Shown one piece after another: positions 52,975 to 64,000 of a stretch of 64,000 nt of DNA (within the stretch, counting starts at the first letter, position 1; every line of letters begins with the position of its first letter). The DNA is taken from the NCBI GenBank assembly GCA_020002185.1, contig CM034532.1, forward strand, positions 51,878,702-51,942,701, given 5' to 3'. The stretch comes from Paraescarpia echinospica. Its lineage: Eukaryota; Annelida; Polychaeta; Sabellida; Siboglinidae. Made by a program: the position numbers and the translations under genes. The notes under the pieces were generated by a model, which worked only from the letters and a program-made list of their open reading frames with translations, was not told where the DNA came from and searched no databases.

Positions 52975-53512
52975 AGTCCTGGTATACCAGAATTGCACCA
53001 TTCGTCAGTTCTGGTATACCAGAATTGCACCATTCGTCAGTTCTGGTATACCAGAATTGCACCACTCGCCAGTTCTAGTATACCAGAATTGCACCACTCG
53101 TCAGTTCTGGTATACCAGAATTGCACCATTCGTCAGTTCTGGTATACCAGAATTGCACCACTCGCCAGTTCTGGTATACCAGAATTGCACCATTCGTCAG
53201 TTCTGGTATATCAGAATTGCACCATTCGTCAGTTTTGGTATACCAGAATTGCACCATTCGTCAGTTCTGGTATACCAGAATTGCACCATTCGTCAGTTCT
53301 GGTATACCAGAATTGCACCACTCGCCAGTTCTGTTATACCAGAATTGCACCATTCGTCAGTTCTGGTATACCAGAATTGCACCATTCGTCAGTTCTGGTA
53401 TACCAGAATTGCACCACTCGCCAGTTCTGGTATACCAGAATTGCACCATTCGCCAGTTCTGGTATACCAGAATTGCACCATTCGTCAGTTCTGGTATACC
53501 AGAATTGCACCA
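52975..53512. repeat. 32-bp minisatellite, about 17 copies, with TTCTGGTATACCAGAA palindrome
   Basis: Each unit is a perfect 16-base palindrome TTCTGGTATACCAGAA plus TTGCACCATTCGTCAG. Variants are mainly CCACTCGCC for CCATTCGTC. Three overlapping open frames with no stops result from the unit sequence. Confidence 0.97.
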
Positions 53513-53827
53513 CAACGTCCTTTATTAAGTTTTTTTTTGTTAGCAGGCATCTCGTTTTGACACGATTCAGGTAGACTTACTTAGACTTAGTTCCTCCTGT
53601 TCCTTTTGGGACATCAGGCGACGAGCTTTCTCCATCTATTAAGGTCTTTCGCAATTTCTTTGGACTTATTCCAGGTAATTTCCATTTCTGCCAGATCTTC
53701 TTTAAATGTCTTATATAATATTATATATATATATATATATTGACGGGTAGTAGTACTGTCAAACCATGTTCATTTTCACAAATAATCTGACTCATTCCAT
53801 ATTCCAATTCATGACTTTGTTTGACAG

Positions 53828-53988
53828 CTTCAACACAAAAGCGCGAACTACCTCAACACCACTGCAGCCATCACATATGACAAGATCTGTGGTGGTTCTA
53901 TCGAGCATCAGTGGTCGTAGCAAAGGCAGCTCAGGTGTCCAGTCACTTCCTGAGGCTGGATGCAGCTCAGGACAGTTAGAACAAACGT
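53828..53988 (+). other. candidate internal exon of unknown gene
   Basis: Bounded by a good acceptor (TTTGTTTGACAG|CTTC) and donor (CAAAC|GTAAGTATT), 161 bp, with one frame fully open ('SSISGRSKGSSGVQSL' within a Ser/Thr-rich stretch). On the opposite strand an open frame carries two CxxC pairs ('CSNCPEL' and 'VICDGCSG') with weaker splice sites, which could be a zinc ribbon. Only one, or neither, is real. Confidence 0.3.
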
Positions 53989-53999
53989 AAGTATTAATT

Positions 54000-56900
54000 G
54001 ATGTTGCTAGGCAAACGTGATATATATATACATATAAATCATAGCATAATAATTGGAAGATATCCAAACATATGTGATTGGTTTTAACAATTGTTTTATT
54101 CTGACCAATCTTATATGGGTACATTTACACCATCTTTGGTTGATAGGGCTTTTGTGAAACTTTCAATCATTTGCAGTTTACTTTTTGAATTTACTGTTCT
54201 ATTTATAAAAAAATTAATTTGGAATATTTCTGTTGCACACATAAATTCGTATATACAGTGCAAGTAAACACACGTGAAACAATATAGCCAAACCTCAGAG
54301 TGATTGTACTTTCATAATAATCATGCCTATGCAGTGGCGGAAGTTATAGTTATGGCAACTCGGTAGCAACAAAATTTAGAGTACACCATTTGGTTCGGCT
54401 GCCAGTGGAGGTTTTTGTGCGATTTCTGGATCCAACCTTGTATGTGATAGTTTTGTTTGTCTGCATTTTGCAGTAATGGGTGTCCTCGTTAAATTGCATA
54501 TTGTTGTTATGCATGTAAATTAAGGTAAAGACAATGTAAAGTAGACATTTTATTGAAACTATTTGATGAGATTGACTACAAAATTAAAAGCACAATACAA
54601 CTACAGGTACAATCACTGCACTTGATATGAATAACGTAATAATTGTTAATATCACATACACATCACATGCACATAAAATGCAAAGCAACAAATAGAACAA
54701 AAAATTGGGAAGAGGTTGAACAAATGTCAGGTACATATAAAACAACAAACAGTTACTTTTATCATGATTCTTTGTTGCAAAAAACAACACTAGTACATGT
54801 GATATCAAATGCTAGTTGCAGTTTATACCTGCCTTATATGTTTACAACTCACAAAATTAGTGACTAAACAATTTTGTGTATTTAACATCAATTTTTAATA
54901 TTTAATGCCTTTAAAATGTAAACCAATGAAAAAAAATGACTTAGAAAGATGTTTAGTTGAACAAAAGTAATATTAAATAAAAATAATTATATTACGATTC
55001 TTTGTTAAAAAAAAACATCAATATGATGTCAAGTTCGAAAATTGTGCAATGCTTGGTGTGTTTACAACTCGCAAAAAATAGTGACGAGACTAGACAGGGT
55101 CATCGCCATGTGACTAAGAATTACATATACAATCACTACATGCTACATTGCTCCAATTTACTCAGCTGTATGAAGAGTACCTGCTACAGACAGTGGTGGA
55201 TAGTCTTTGCATAGTAATTTCAGTGTGGCTGAATGCTTCCCACATAAGTCAAGCTGGTGTTTTCGATTTAACAAATGTTGTTTAATTATCATGAGAAATG
55301 AAAATGTAACGTAAATTATTTGTGAAAATATAAAACAGTGATAAAAAAGAATAATTTATAAAAATGATATGTGGCATGAAAAATATATAACAGTCCTCAT
55401 GATACATAATTTAAACAAGTAAAATGCTGCTGTCAGTGTATCAACAGATTGTTGTTGAAAACTGTGAAAAGGCTTTCAATATCATTACTTCATCACACAC
55501 TTGTGTTGTACATAACAAGTACCTGGTGTATGTTGCAAGAACTCAGCTGGCTGCCACTGACTATTAGCAACACAAAGACAATGAAATCCTACCACTGCAA
55601 CAATGCTGGATAATTAATGTATTTTTTTTATGGACACTGCTAAATGTTATAGTTGAATTGAATACAAATACCTTGTATTATTGACTTTTGATAAATGTGT
55701 TGTCACGTATAAAAATATTATACATGTCAGAGCTAATTGTCACTTTTTCTCCGGTATAGGTAGATGCAGATGTACAACAAAAAGTCAGGTAGCTGGTATG
55801 CAGTACCATCAAAGACAGCGAAAACATACAGTGATGTCATCGATATCTAAACTGATGTAGTTCACCGAAGAATGCTCGACACTGAACTTCTCTCACAGCG
55901 TTGAAAGTTGTCCGAAGACTCATGCAATATCTGCCAGACCCTGACACCCACCGTTCCATCACCAACTGCAGAGCTAGTCAGGCGTCACCACATTGTTATG
56001 TCGAGCAACCTGCATTCTACATTGGTTTCCAGTCAGTCAAGCTAACTGACTGATCTGGAAGCCAGTGTACACCCCATCGGCACTGGGGAATCTGTCACGG
56101 ATGCAACACATGACACAATTGGGATCACTCGGTGGACATTCACATGACAAACTGATAATATGCTGCATATTGCATGGCTGTAGAATCTTGTCCGAGATCC
56201 TGGACATACAACTGCCCAGTATGCCATATTAACTTGGAGAGCTAGTAGTATTAAGCACACTAGTTCAATCTCCTGTAAAGAAAAGCATATATTCAGTAAA
56301 CAAAAACAGGCATCATAGTAGTGTTGGGAGTAAATAATTATGGAGTTGTTCATAATGTTTCATGTATGATATGCAGCATTTCACAAGAAAAGAGGCAGCA
56401 AGAAATGTTCTACTACAGCTGCATCTATACATGTTGATATCTTAGGAACAGTCAGTGTTTACCAGGGTTGTTCCGGGTGGAGGAAGGGGGTGGGTTGATA
56501 CAGCATGCAGAAATTAGTGGAATATGCTATTTTTCAAAATGGTGAATTTTTTTATAATTTTTCTTTACTAGGTGTTCATTGTCATTATATGAATTAAAAA
56601 ATTTTCAATTTCATTACAGTGATGCTTGACCGTAGTCAATATTATAGACTGATTTGAATTCTGTTAATCAGTAAAACATCAGTAAAGTGCATTTATATTT
56701 TTTGTTTTGTTTTCAGTATACAAATTAATGTCAGTGTCTGTTATGTGTGACTACTACACATATTCATGTTTGACATTTTAAGCCTGAGGTTTAATGGTCA
56801 AGGTGAATGTTGGAAATGTCAAAATGACGTGTTATTGTGATGCTAACACTGTATTTTCCTCGTCAAGTATTCATAGGTTCATAATATGTATGTCTACCTT

Positions 56901-57140
56901 CTTTAAGAATGAATAATTTATGTTATCAATTTATTTCAGAGTCATCGCCATATGCTAAATACTTTTAAAGGTGTATTAATACGTCTGTGTTGATACACTG
57001 GGTATAATATACAAGTGCAGAAGTCAACCTAGTTTTTCATGTCTAAGATGTTATTATTAAAATGTGTATGAAAATAAATGTATATTTAAATGTGCACATT
57101 AAAATTTGTTGATAACTTATACGTGATTGTTATAAATTTG
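54000..57140. other. AT-rich intergenic sequence
   Basis: No exon recognised. At about 55905-56050 a plus-strand stretch reads 'VVRRLMQYLPDPDTH' and 'HCYVEQPAFYIGFQ' before a stop; it is more complex than its surroundings, but I know no family for it and see no splice sites. Confidence 0.3.
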
Positions 57141-57143
57141 AAA

Positions 57144-57245
57144 TTACCTGGATTGATCAAATGTGGCCCTCCCGCAGACTATGTATCCTCCCTGTGTCTG
57201 CTTGGCCCGGGTGACCGCCTCTAGCCCCTCCTCTGCCTCCTCTCA
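57144..57245 (-). other. possible coding remnant
   Basis: The minus strand reads 'EEAEEGLEAVTRAKQTQGG' and 'YIVCGRATFDQS' up to a donor-like AATCCAG|GTAATT. The upstream boundary is unclear (a stop lies about 15 codons before). G+C is far above the surroundings. It could be an exon of a minus-strand gene or a decayed copy of one. Confidence 0.25.
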
Positions 57246-57303
57246 GTCTCATTCATGGGTTGCAGTGTGGCATCTAGTAATATAATTATTCAAGTGACGT
57301 ATT

Positions 57304-57980
57304 ATGTATTTATATATTGCTGTGGTGAGAATATATACGTATATTGGTAAATACAGAATAATAGCTGGCATATGTCAGTTGAAAGATATCACAGGATATC
57401 AATTAATGCATTACATACACTATAGCCAGGCATCAAGGACCACAATGAAAATAAGTGCATGCATTTTCTTGTGTAATCCTTATATATACATATGGTGTAC
57501 TCTAGCTGTATTGATATTTTATGTATTTATATGTTTACATTTATTTATTGAAGAAAATCACCATCATGATTGTCATATAAAAATCTTAATTATTTTGTAT
57601 AAAATACAATGCAAATCAACAATATTCTGCAGTAATAATATCAAAATATGAGTCACAAAATAATATTTTAATAATTACGATCACCAATATAATACTCCCC
57701 TGTTTGACGTTCTGTTGCACGAAATTACGGATGCTCCCTGACTAAGTTACTTGCACGATCAACAGGGGCCTGCTGCCAAAGCAATGTTTCTTGTCATTAC
57801 GCACCTCACGCCATCTACTCTCTATATGTATTGTCAGAATAACATAGCTTAGTAACAAGATCCTGCGTTACCAAGTACAATACATATCAAATATTATGCT
57901 CATTGACGTTGTCACTCTTTCAATCTCAGACTCAGTCTCTGACTGAATCTCTGGCTGATATCATATGGTTACTGTCTGAG
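57304..57980. other. non-coding, no gene recognised
   Basis: A 115-codon frame at 57304-57651 is AT-rich with no motif. Short CTGACTC/TCTCTGACTGA repeats occur at about 57930-57985. Confidence 0.3.
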
Positions 57981-57987
57981 AGTCAGC

Positions 57988-58275
57988 CTCGAGTCGATAG
58001 TGTAGTGGTTAGCACATCCGCCTGACATGCCGGCGACCCGAGTTCAATACCCGGACCGGGCAGGTATGGTATATTTGGTGTAAAAACCTGGCTCTCAATA
58101 TTGGGGACTGTGTATCCCTCGTGACTCGGAGATCACGTTAATGTCGGTCCCGTCTCAATTTGGGACGTAAAAGAACCACTGAGGACGACAAGCACCCTGG
58201 CAGTGACCACCCTCAGTGCCAGCATAGAAAGGTCGGCTTGGCAATAATGTTCTGAAAAAGGCTGACTAGTTGAAT
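57988..58275 (+). mobile_element. tRNA-derived SINE
   Basis: Head with A box TAGTGTAGTGGTTAGCAC and B box CGAGTTCAATACCCGG at the spacing of a tRNA, followed by about 200 bases of unrelated body that includes GGGACGTAAAAGAACCACT. The acceptor stem does not pair, so this is a SINE and not a tRNA gene. Confidence 0.75.
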
Positions 58276-58279
58276 GAGA

Positions 58280-59180
58280 CCTCATAAGACCATAACATTG
58301 TAACCACACAATATAAGACTAGTCAGTTAATAGAACGTTGCCGAGTGCTGGAAACAACTAGAACTAGAGAACTAGAGTCGAGTGTAGACTTTCGCAAGTT
58401 GTAATTCTCGTTGAATTAATACACGGCTACGCGTTCTTGTTGCTAACTGCGATAGTGTAATACGTACCTTCGTACAACTTTTTTGGAATCTTCATCTTGA
58501 TACGCCAAAGCACGTGTGTGTTGTTATTGTTTTCGCATGCGTGGGATGCCGATATCGCGTAAAGCACGTGACCGAAATAGCGCAGTAGGTCGACAGCGCA
58601 ATTGGCTTTCGCCAGCTATACCCGGTGTAACGACAAATCTTTTTTTAGGATTAAAAAACAAGTACGCATTTTTTATTAAACCGACTGTGAGCACTAGTTA
58701 AACTATTCACACAATACACATCTGGACATAAAAGAACAGGATTGGCGATGGGCAAACGAACTGATTGTGCACCTTTAAAGTTTAAGTCAATTCAGGTAGA
58801 ATGATCCATTTTTTAATTCAACAAGTCATTATTTATATGATTATTGCATACTGGTTGAATGGGTAATTTGGAACTGTGGCGTAATAAACAACATAAATGA
58901 GAACAACATGACTAGTATGCCTGTAGGGTAGATTGATAAATTAACTCTGCCCGCCCGTTCCTCCTGACACTGTCTCACTGTGTCTGTGAATGTGACTGAC
59001 AGTGACATGCCAGGCCCAGCCCCAGGGCCCAGGCGGAACGCGAACGGGTCAGTTTTTTAGGTTCTCTGCTTCAATGTATGCATTGTGTACATACACACCC
59101 AAATCGGTAGTTGGCAAAACTAAACCACACAAATACTAACCTCCAAAAATTACGACGGCATATAACCAAATTAACGACAT
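58280..59180. other. upstream region of the TMEM38-like gene
   Basis: No exon recognised. G+C rises from about 58970 onwards toward the first exon, as expected for a promoter region. Confidence 0.35.
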
Positions 59181-59189
59181 TACAAAACT

Positions 59190-59426
59190 TCCTTGTCCGT
59201 CAGACCACCGCTAGATTTAATCTCGAGTACGCAGCCTCCGCGGTGTGGCACCACTGTTTGTTTAATTAGTGGCGCCCCGTGTGGACAACATCTACAACGA
59301 CCACGATGGATTTGGCGATATCCGAGTCGACCTACACGCGCACGCGCACACAGGAACGGTAAACCCCCGAAGGCAGACAGTGAGAGGAGGGTTCGGTCGG
59401 TGAAAACTTCACAAAAATTCGCCAAC
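59190..59426 (+). promoter_or_regulatory. presumed promoter and 5' UTR of TMEM38-like gene
   Basis: GC- and CpG-rich block directly before the ATG. Contains no obvious TATA box. Extent is inferred from base composition only. Confidence 0.4.
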
Positions 59427-59556
59427 ATGGATTCACAAACCTTTATCGAATTCGCCAAGACCCTTACACGGTTAAAGATGTATCCATATTTCGACGTGGC
59501 AAATTACATTCTCATGTGCTGGGCGGTTCGGGAAGACAACCATCCTCAAGCGACAG
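59427..59556 (+). CDS. TMEM38: TMEM38/TRIC trimeric intracellular cation channel, first coding exon
   Basis: ATG in good context (CCAACATGG), 43 codons plus one base, ending ACAG|GTAAGG. Encodes MDSQTFIEFAKTLTRLKMYP, then YFDVANYILMCWAVRED and NHPQAT. 'KMYPYFD.A' followed by a hydrophobic helix and 'REDxxxQA' is the N-terminus of TRIC channels, which carry counter-ion K+ across ER/SR membranes during Ca2+ release. The exon break falls where exon 1 ends in animal TMEM38 genes as far as I recall. No further TRIC exon ('SCW..SML.CFAG'-type) was found to 64000, so intron 1 exceeds 4.4 kb. That intron carries a 3-kb hAT insertion. Confidence 0.72.
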
Positions 59557-60038
59557 GTAAGGGGAGGAATGCGGAGCTCCCGTCTATTTATTCCTAGAAG
59601 TTGCGCGACCCCTCGGTTCACTATACTGCCAGGCATCGACGCAATCCGATCTGCTGTAAATGGAGTCGCTAATCGGCATGGGCAAAGAAAGGTCAAGTCC
59701 TAATCGTCGCTTTCATCTCAACTGTTTACCAGTACTGGGGTCTGTGCACTATATCACTATCAGTATCAGTGACAGTGTATTGGCCTTTTGGACTGGTTTA
59801 AATCATTACCCCCACTCTCCGAACTGTCTATATACTCACAGCCGAAGGGCATGGCTGTAAGTATGTGATACGTATGGGGTTAATAATTTCGACTAATTAA
59901 GTCAAAGAGAAAGCTACCGTGATGAACAATATGTAAGCTTTTGTCACATGAACCCGAGGATGAAAATCTGTTCTTAGTTGTCTTACATGTAACAGAGATA
60001 ATTTATATTCATAACGTTACTTCAAATGTAACTACAGA

Positions 60039-60046
60039 CTTTGTAA
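60039..60046. repeat. outer hAT target-site duplication, left copy (CTTTGTAA)
   Basis: CTTTGTAA is repeated exactly at 63092-63099 on the other side of the element. Confidence 0.9.
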
Positions 60047-63000
60047 CAGGGCCTCACCCAGAGACCCGTCCACCCGTCATTTGGACGGGTAAAATTCGAA
60101 AATCGCGATTTTGGACGGGGTGAAATTGATTGTGGACGGGTCCGCCAGGCTGGCGCTTCCATATCCGTCCATGCCGTATTTTTGCGCTGGACAGCCCGCT
60201 CATGCCATTTTTACGGCGTCATTGAAACTGCCGCGAAGCCAGTTACAAAATCTACTGAGATTGGTTTTAAAAATCGACCACTCAGATCGCCTGGCCATCT
60301 GCCCGACACACGCCAGAAACCAATTAAAGCCTCGATTTGCTAGGGTAATTGTCACCTAACCGCTAGCGGTGGTTGTTTGAAAAGCAGGCAACACTTGCGT
60401 AGACCAAATAATCAGGGCGGGTAGTTCCAATAAGCACTCGTCGATTGGACAGTTTAGTGAACTGATTGGGTGGTGTTACGCAGGCACCAATTGAATATAT
60501 TGCTGTAATTATTAGTGCCTGGGAAGAACCCGCTCTTTCCGTTCCCAAACGATTTCCTAGACGTAATTGTAACCGCATCAAAGGCACCGGCGACCGCTAA
60601 CAGACAACAGTGACTATCACAGTAACTAACTAGCATTACCACATCGGCCGCTGCGGCTGTTGGATCTGGCCAGATCTGGTGCAAAACTATGACAAACCAC
60701 CGGTCACGCAGTCCTTACATCGTTCAATCCGCATTAAATGATACCTATTTAATATCACTGGAACGACAACATAACATTCTTTACAATGGTATAAAGGTTT
60801 TAGAATAATTCCTTTATTTTATGAACTTGTCGTCAGTGATTTAGCGAAGATGCGCGCTAAGAATTTCATGCCGACGGCGCGTCGCGAAGGTACGGTTTTC
60901 GCAAAAACACAGGTCGCGGCAAATCGAAAACCCACACTTGTAATCATATTTGGATCGTATGGTTTTTAATCAACCAACGAGGAGATGTGTTGGTGTTCAC
61001 TGTTGCAGGGCTGCCTACCATTACGGATTCTTCGTATTCATTACGGAAATTCACCCCAGATTACGGCGTTACGGAAACTGCCGCCATATTACGGGAATAC
61101 AAAATATCCGACTACAGAAAATGATATACATTAAAGAATTGCTAAATCTATAAATACTGCTGCTCGAGATGCCCTGAAGAAACTGTCTCATTCACTTGTT
61201 ACAATTTATCAACACATATTTAATCCACTACAAGTTCTACAAAGTCAGTACGGTGACGTCATCCGTTGCTGTGCCTGTGTACAATGTTACAACTTTGACT
61301 GCCACCAGCCTGCTGATGACTGCTTGGCACGTGGCACGTGAGCATATTATTATTATTATCAGTGTCATTAATGCGCGTTTAGACATTAATAAAATGTACA
61401 GGTGTAGAATTATATAGTGAAAAAAATAAATGAAGATGACTTTCGGTAGAACCATTAAATTACATTAAATAGTTATGGTTTTCTGAAAGTTATGGATATA
61501 ATTATAACATTTCTTAGAATAATATAAAATGAGTATTATAATTGTTGTAATTGCAATGTAAAACTATCAATTTTGTATTGAAAGGTTTTTATTTGAATAG
61601 AACAATTTAACTTTGTCATTGATTGTTAGTAATAATTATAATGTTCCTGCAGTGTGTTGTAAATTTAGAAGCTCGTTGGATGATTATTGGCTATTCACTG
61701 GTGCTGTCTTTCTCACGGTGATGCTCTACAGACGTAAACACTTGGACATGTCTGGCCATGCAGGCACTTTGACAGCTGTAATTAACACAATGTAACTTAT
61801 TGGATGTTGCTAAACAAGCATCCCTTTGAAGTGCTAACGAAGACGTTAACTGCCGATAGAAGTTACAGTGTAGCCCACAATAATTATGTTGAAACAAAGT
61901 ATATTTACTTTTGATGATTAAATGAGCAACTTCCTGGATTCCCAGGCACCGTCAACATGCTGGACTTGTCACTGTATCTACTTCAGAGAAAGGTTTGATT
62001 GGCAACCTTGTGGACCAGGGAGCGGGGCGGGGTGTGACGGGGGTCATTGTGGAAATTGTTTTGTCAGGTAGGCAGCCCTGACTGTTGATGTTACACGAAA
62101 TTGATGCCGTCCGTCAGAGAAACAAAAGTTACGATAAGTTGAAGTGTAAACATGTCGGTTTACCTATGTTATCGCCCGATATACAACTTCGTGCATCACC
62201 GATGCCATTTGTCAGTTTTCCACTATTCAAATTATGTATGTTGTGTGATAATTAAACATGATTTACAAGTGCGGAAACTAGATTTTGTTTGACGATGTCG
62301 CGTCATTTTTGAACAGGATTGCGATAATCAGCCTGCAGTGGAGCATTCAGGCTGAACGTATGGCGACTTTGCTAGATTTAGTTACGTCTGCGCAATTTTT
62401 AGGGCATTGCCGTGGTGTGTCCCGTTCATAGAGTTACATCATTATATCTATGGTCCCGTTCGACGCGCGTTGTTTGGTCGCGTGTTGGGTGGTCCAAGGC
62501 ATGGAGCTACGCGTCGCTTGCTAATTAAATTAATTAATGTCTTGACTGATTTATAGTTTAACAATTGAAACATTCACAGCAACATGAATACACAATGTTT
62601 TAATTAATAACTGTAACTGATTACGGCCATTGCATGGCGACTTATTAAAAACAATATTTGTCAATCTAATATTTTGTTTTAGAAATTAAACAAAATCGAA
62701 TGTAGTATTTCTAATATTCTTATATGATACTTGTACAACAACAAATCGAATGCTTTAAAATTCCAAATTCCAAGCTTCCATAGTCTATCACATTTTAATT
62801 GTATATAAAAATTGGCATTCCACATTAAATATGTTTGCTAATTTCTTATAGTATTGTTAATAATTTTGAAAATTGTGGCAATTAAATGTGTTCTAATGAA
62901 ACAACTTATATGTGCTATATTGTAAGTGGCATTAAAATTGTGGATCACATGCTTTGAAAAAAAATATACATACAAATTAGGAATTCTCATTCAATACATT

Positions 63001-63091
63001 CGATCGCGCGTCCGATCGCATGCCCGACTGTGCTTTGTAGCATGTCGGGAAAAATTTGGACTGGCAAAAATTTGATCCTGGTGAGGCCCTG
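60047..63091. mobile_element. hAT element, 3045 bp, no intact transposase
   Basis: Termini CAGGGCCTCACC (left) and GGTGAGGCCCTG (right) are exact inverted repeats flanked by a perfect 8-bp duplication CTTTGTAA, diagnostic of hAT. The left subterminal part repeats GGACGGG/CCCGTCC five times or more (60067-60140) and includes the palindrome-like CGAAAATCGCGATTTTGG. No hAT transposase signature was found in any frame, so it is non-autonomous or too decayed. A second hAT is nested inside (61006-62080). It lies in the first intron of the TMEM38-like gene. Confidence 0.85.
61006..62080. mobile_element. nested hAT-like element, 1075 bp
   Basis: Termini CAGGGCTGCCTACC and GGTAGGCAGCCCTG form a perfect 14-bp inverted repeat. 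ACTGTTG directly flanks both sides (60999-61005 and 62081-62087), a 7-bp duplication. The left subterminal region has five TTACGG copies (about 61019-61095), a likely transposase-binding array. No transposase coding. Because it interrupts the outer hAT element, it inserted later. Confidence 0.82.
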
Positions 63092-63268
63092 CTTTGTAAG
63101 CAGCTTTACCCTCTAGGTGACAATCTGTGAAGTCGTGGTTAGGTGCCAGAAGGTGCTGCATAATACATGTACTGAAAGGTGCAGCCTTGGAGGAAGTGCA
63201 GTAGTCCCCCTCTAAGTGTTGGGCAACCACCCTTTCTGCAAAGGTCCTTTGACAGTAACAGTAATGTA

Positions 63269-63520
63269 GGGTGCAGTGGTCGAGCGGTTAGAGTGCATTC
63301 AGAGGAATCAGGGTTCAAATCCTGCTGATGGCCGGTGGTGGTTCAGTACTGGTTCAGCCACTGTGTCAAAACTCGGGCAATTTTGTTTGGAAGAAGAGAC
63401 GGTATAAGCCGTTGGTTCCTTCTATCTGGTGTCTATGTGAGGGGAAGTAAAAGATCCCACACAGGGACATGGAAAAAACCTGTCATGGGCTCACTGAGCT
63501 GAGATCGTATTCTCTAAACT
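63269..63520 (+). mobile_element. tRNA-derived SINE
   Basis: A box GCAGTGGTCGAGCGGTTAGA and B box GGGTTCAAATCCTGCTG lie at tRNA-like spacing, followed by a body containing GGGAAGTAAAAGATCCCACA. The body shares the GGGANGTAAAAGANCC core with the SINE at 57988, suggesting a common central domain. Confidence 0.75.
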
Positions 63521-64000
63521 TCCAAAAACAGAGTAATCAACTTAATGATTGTGGACATTTAGAAGAAGAGGACATAATATACAAAATGCATTAATTTGTT
63601 TATATGGATGTATGCACCTGCAAACCCTCTCAGACATACAAAAACTTTTAATGTACACCATAGTCGAAAGCTAATTATTTGTAATGACCACGTTCATTAT
63701 GTCAGCATGGCTCAATGCAGGAAAAACACCATGGGAAATCAAGTTGCCTTGACAGCAGGTTTCAACCATCAAGTGGCCATTGTAGAGGGATAAAATGGCC
63801 TGAAAAAAGCTGATTGTTTTAATGATATTTAATGTGATGGAAATATGGTAATTTTCTGTGCTTAAAAAAGCTACATAAACCATCCACTGATCAATCAGGT
63901 TTATAACTTGAAATGATCATAATTTGATTGTTCATAGAAAGGGTAACAGCACTTGGTGAATTTAATAATAAATAGTTACTGTACTCCAGAATATCCTTCA
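63521..64000. other. non-coding, presumed TMEM38 intron
   Basis: AT-rich, no exon recognised up to the end of the window. Confidence 0.3.

Noticed and set aside
52970..53574. Overlapping 196-, 193- and 135-codon plus-strand frames
   Set aside because: Translations of the 32-bp palindromic array in three frames.
54318..54330. CAGTGGCGGA as a DNA-transposon terminus
   Set aside because: No matching inverted end or target duplication was found within several kb.
57996..58066. Functional tRNA gene
   Set aside because: A and B boxes are present but the acceptor stem does not pair and a SINE body follows.
59180..59458. 92-codon minus-strand frame over TMEM38 exon 1
   Set aside because: Shadow of the GC-rich first exon; no motif or splice support.

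Overview
The window looks like nuclear DNA from an invertebrate animal, probably marine. It has spliced genes with GT-AG introns, LINE, Ty3/Gypsy, hAT and MITE elements, tRNA-headed SINEs, and many minisatellites and (TG)n/(CA)n tracts. Nothing looks bacterial: no operons, no ribosome binding sites, no CRISPR. I cannot name the species. The best coding evidence is two host genes. One is a 16-exon minus-strand gene (29905-51110) for a glycoside-hydrolase-like protein of raffinose-synthase/Sip1 type. The other is the first coding exon of a plus-strand TMEM38/TRIC cation-channel gene (59427-59556). All splice junctions were read by eye.

Layout. 1-13.6 kb: mostly non-coding, with degraded LINE 3' ends, a Helitron-like 3' terminus and microsatellites. 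13.66-15.26 kb: an internally deleted hAT transposon with a perfect 8-bp target duplication. 15.27-16.0 kb: a LINE reverse-transcriptase remnant. 16.2-22.3 kb: a second LINE, interrupted by a young Ty3/Gypsy element (16546-20922; target duplication AAGTC, LTRs differing by one base and one 10-bp indel). 22.3-28 kb: palindrome clusters, a LINE tail, a scrambled remnant of a GEDTD/CXC-type protein family, and a MITE built on TTAACCCGGGTTAA palindromes. 28.1-29.6 kb: a 38-bp minisatellite. 29.9-51.1 kb: the hydrolase-like gene, with most of its larger introns filled by different minisatellites, two further LINE fragments and a large inverted repeat. 51-59 kb: AT-rich sequence, a palindromic 32-bp minisatellite, candidate exons and a SINE. 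59.4-64 kb: TMEM38 exon 1, then its presumed intron carrying a 3.0-kb hAT element with a second hAT nested inside it, and another SINE.

The most unusual feature is in the hydrolase-like gene. At least three exons (starts at 42213, 41387 and 36160) have their 3' splice site plus the first ~25 exon bases inside a tandem repeat that extends into the upstream intron. The intron therefore ends in a ladder of near-identical splice acceptors, each followed by a copy of the exon start. For the exon at 41387 the repeat is 60 bp and stays open in the exon's own frame, so choosing a more distal acceptor would add 20-residue blocks. For the other two exons, upstream acceptors lead mostly to stops or frameshifts. 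An 88-bp, ~23-copy array in another intron also carries a strong acceptor-like sequence in every unit.
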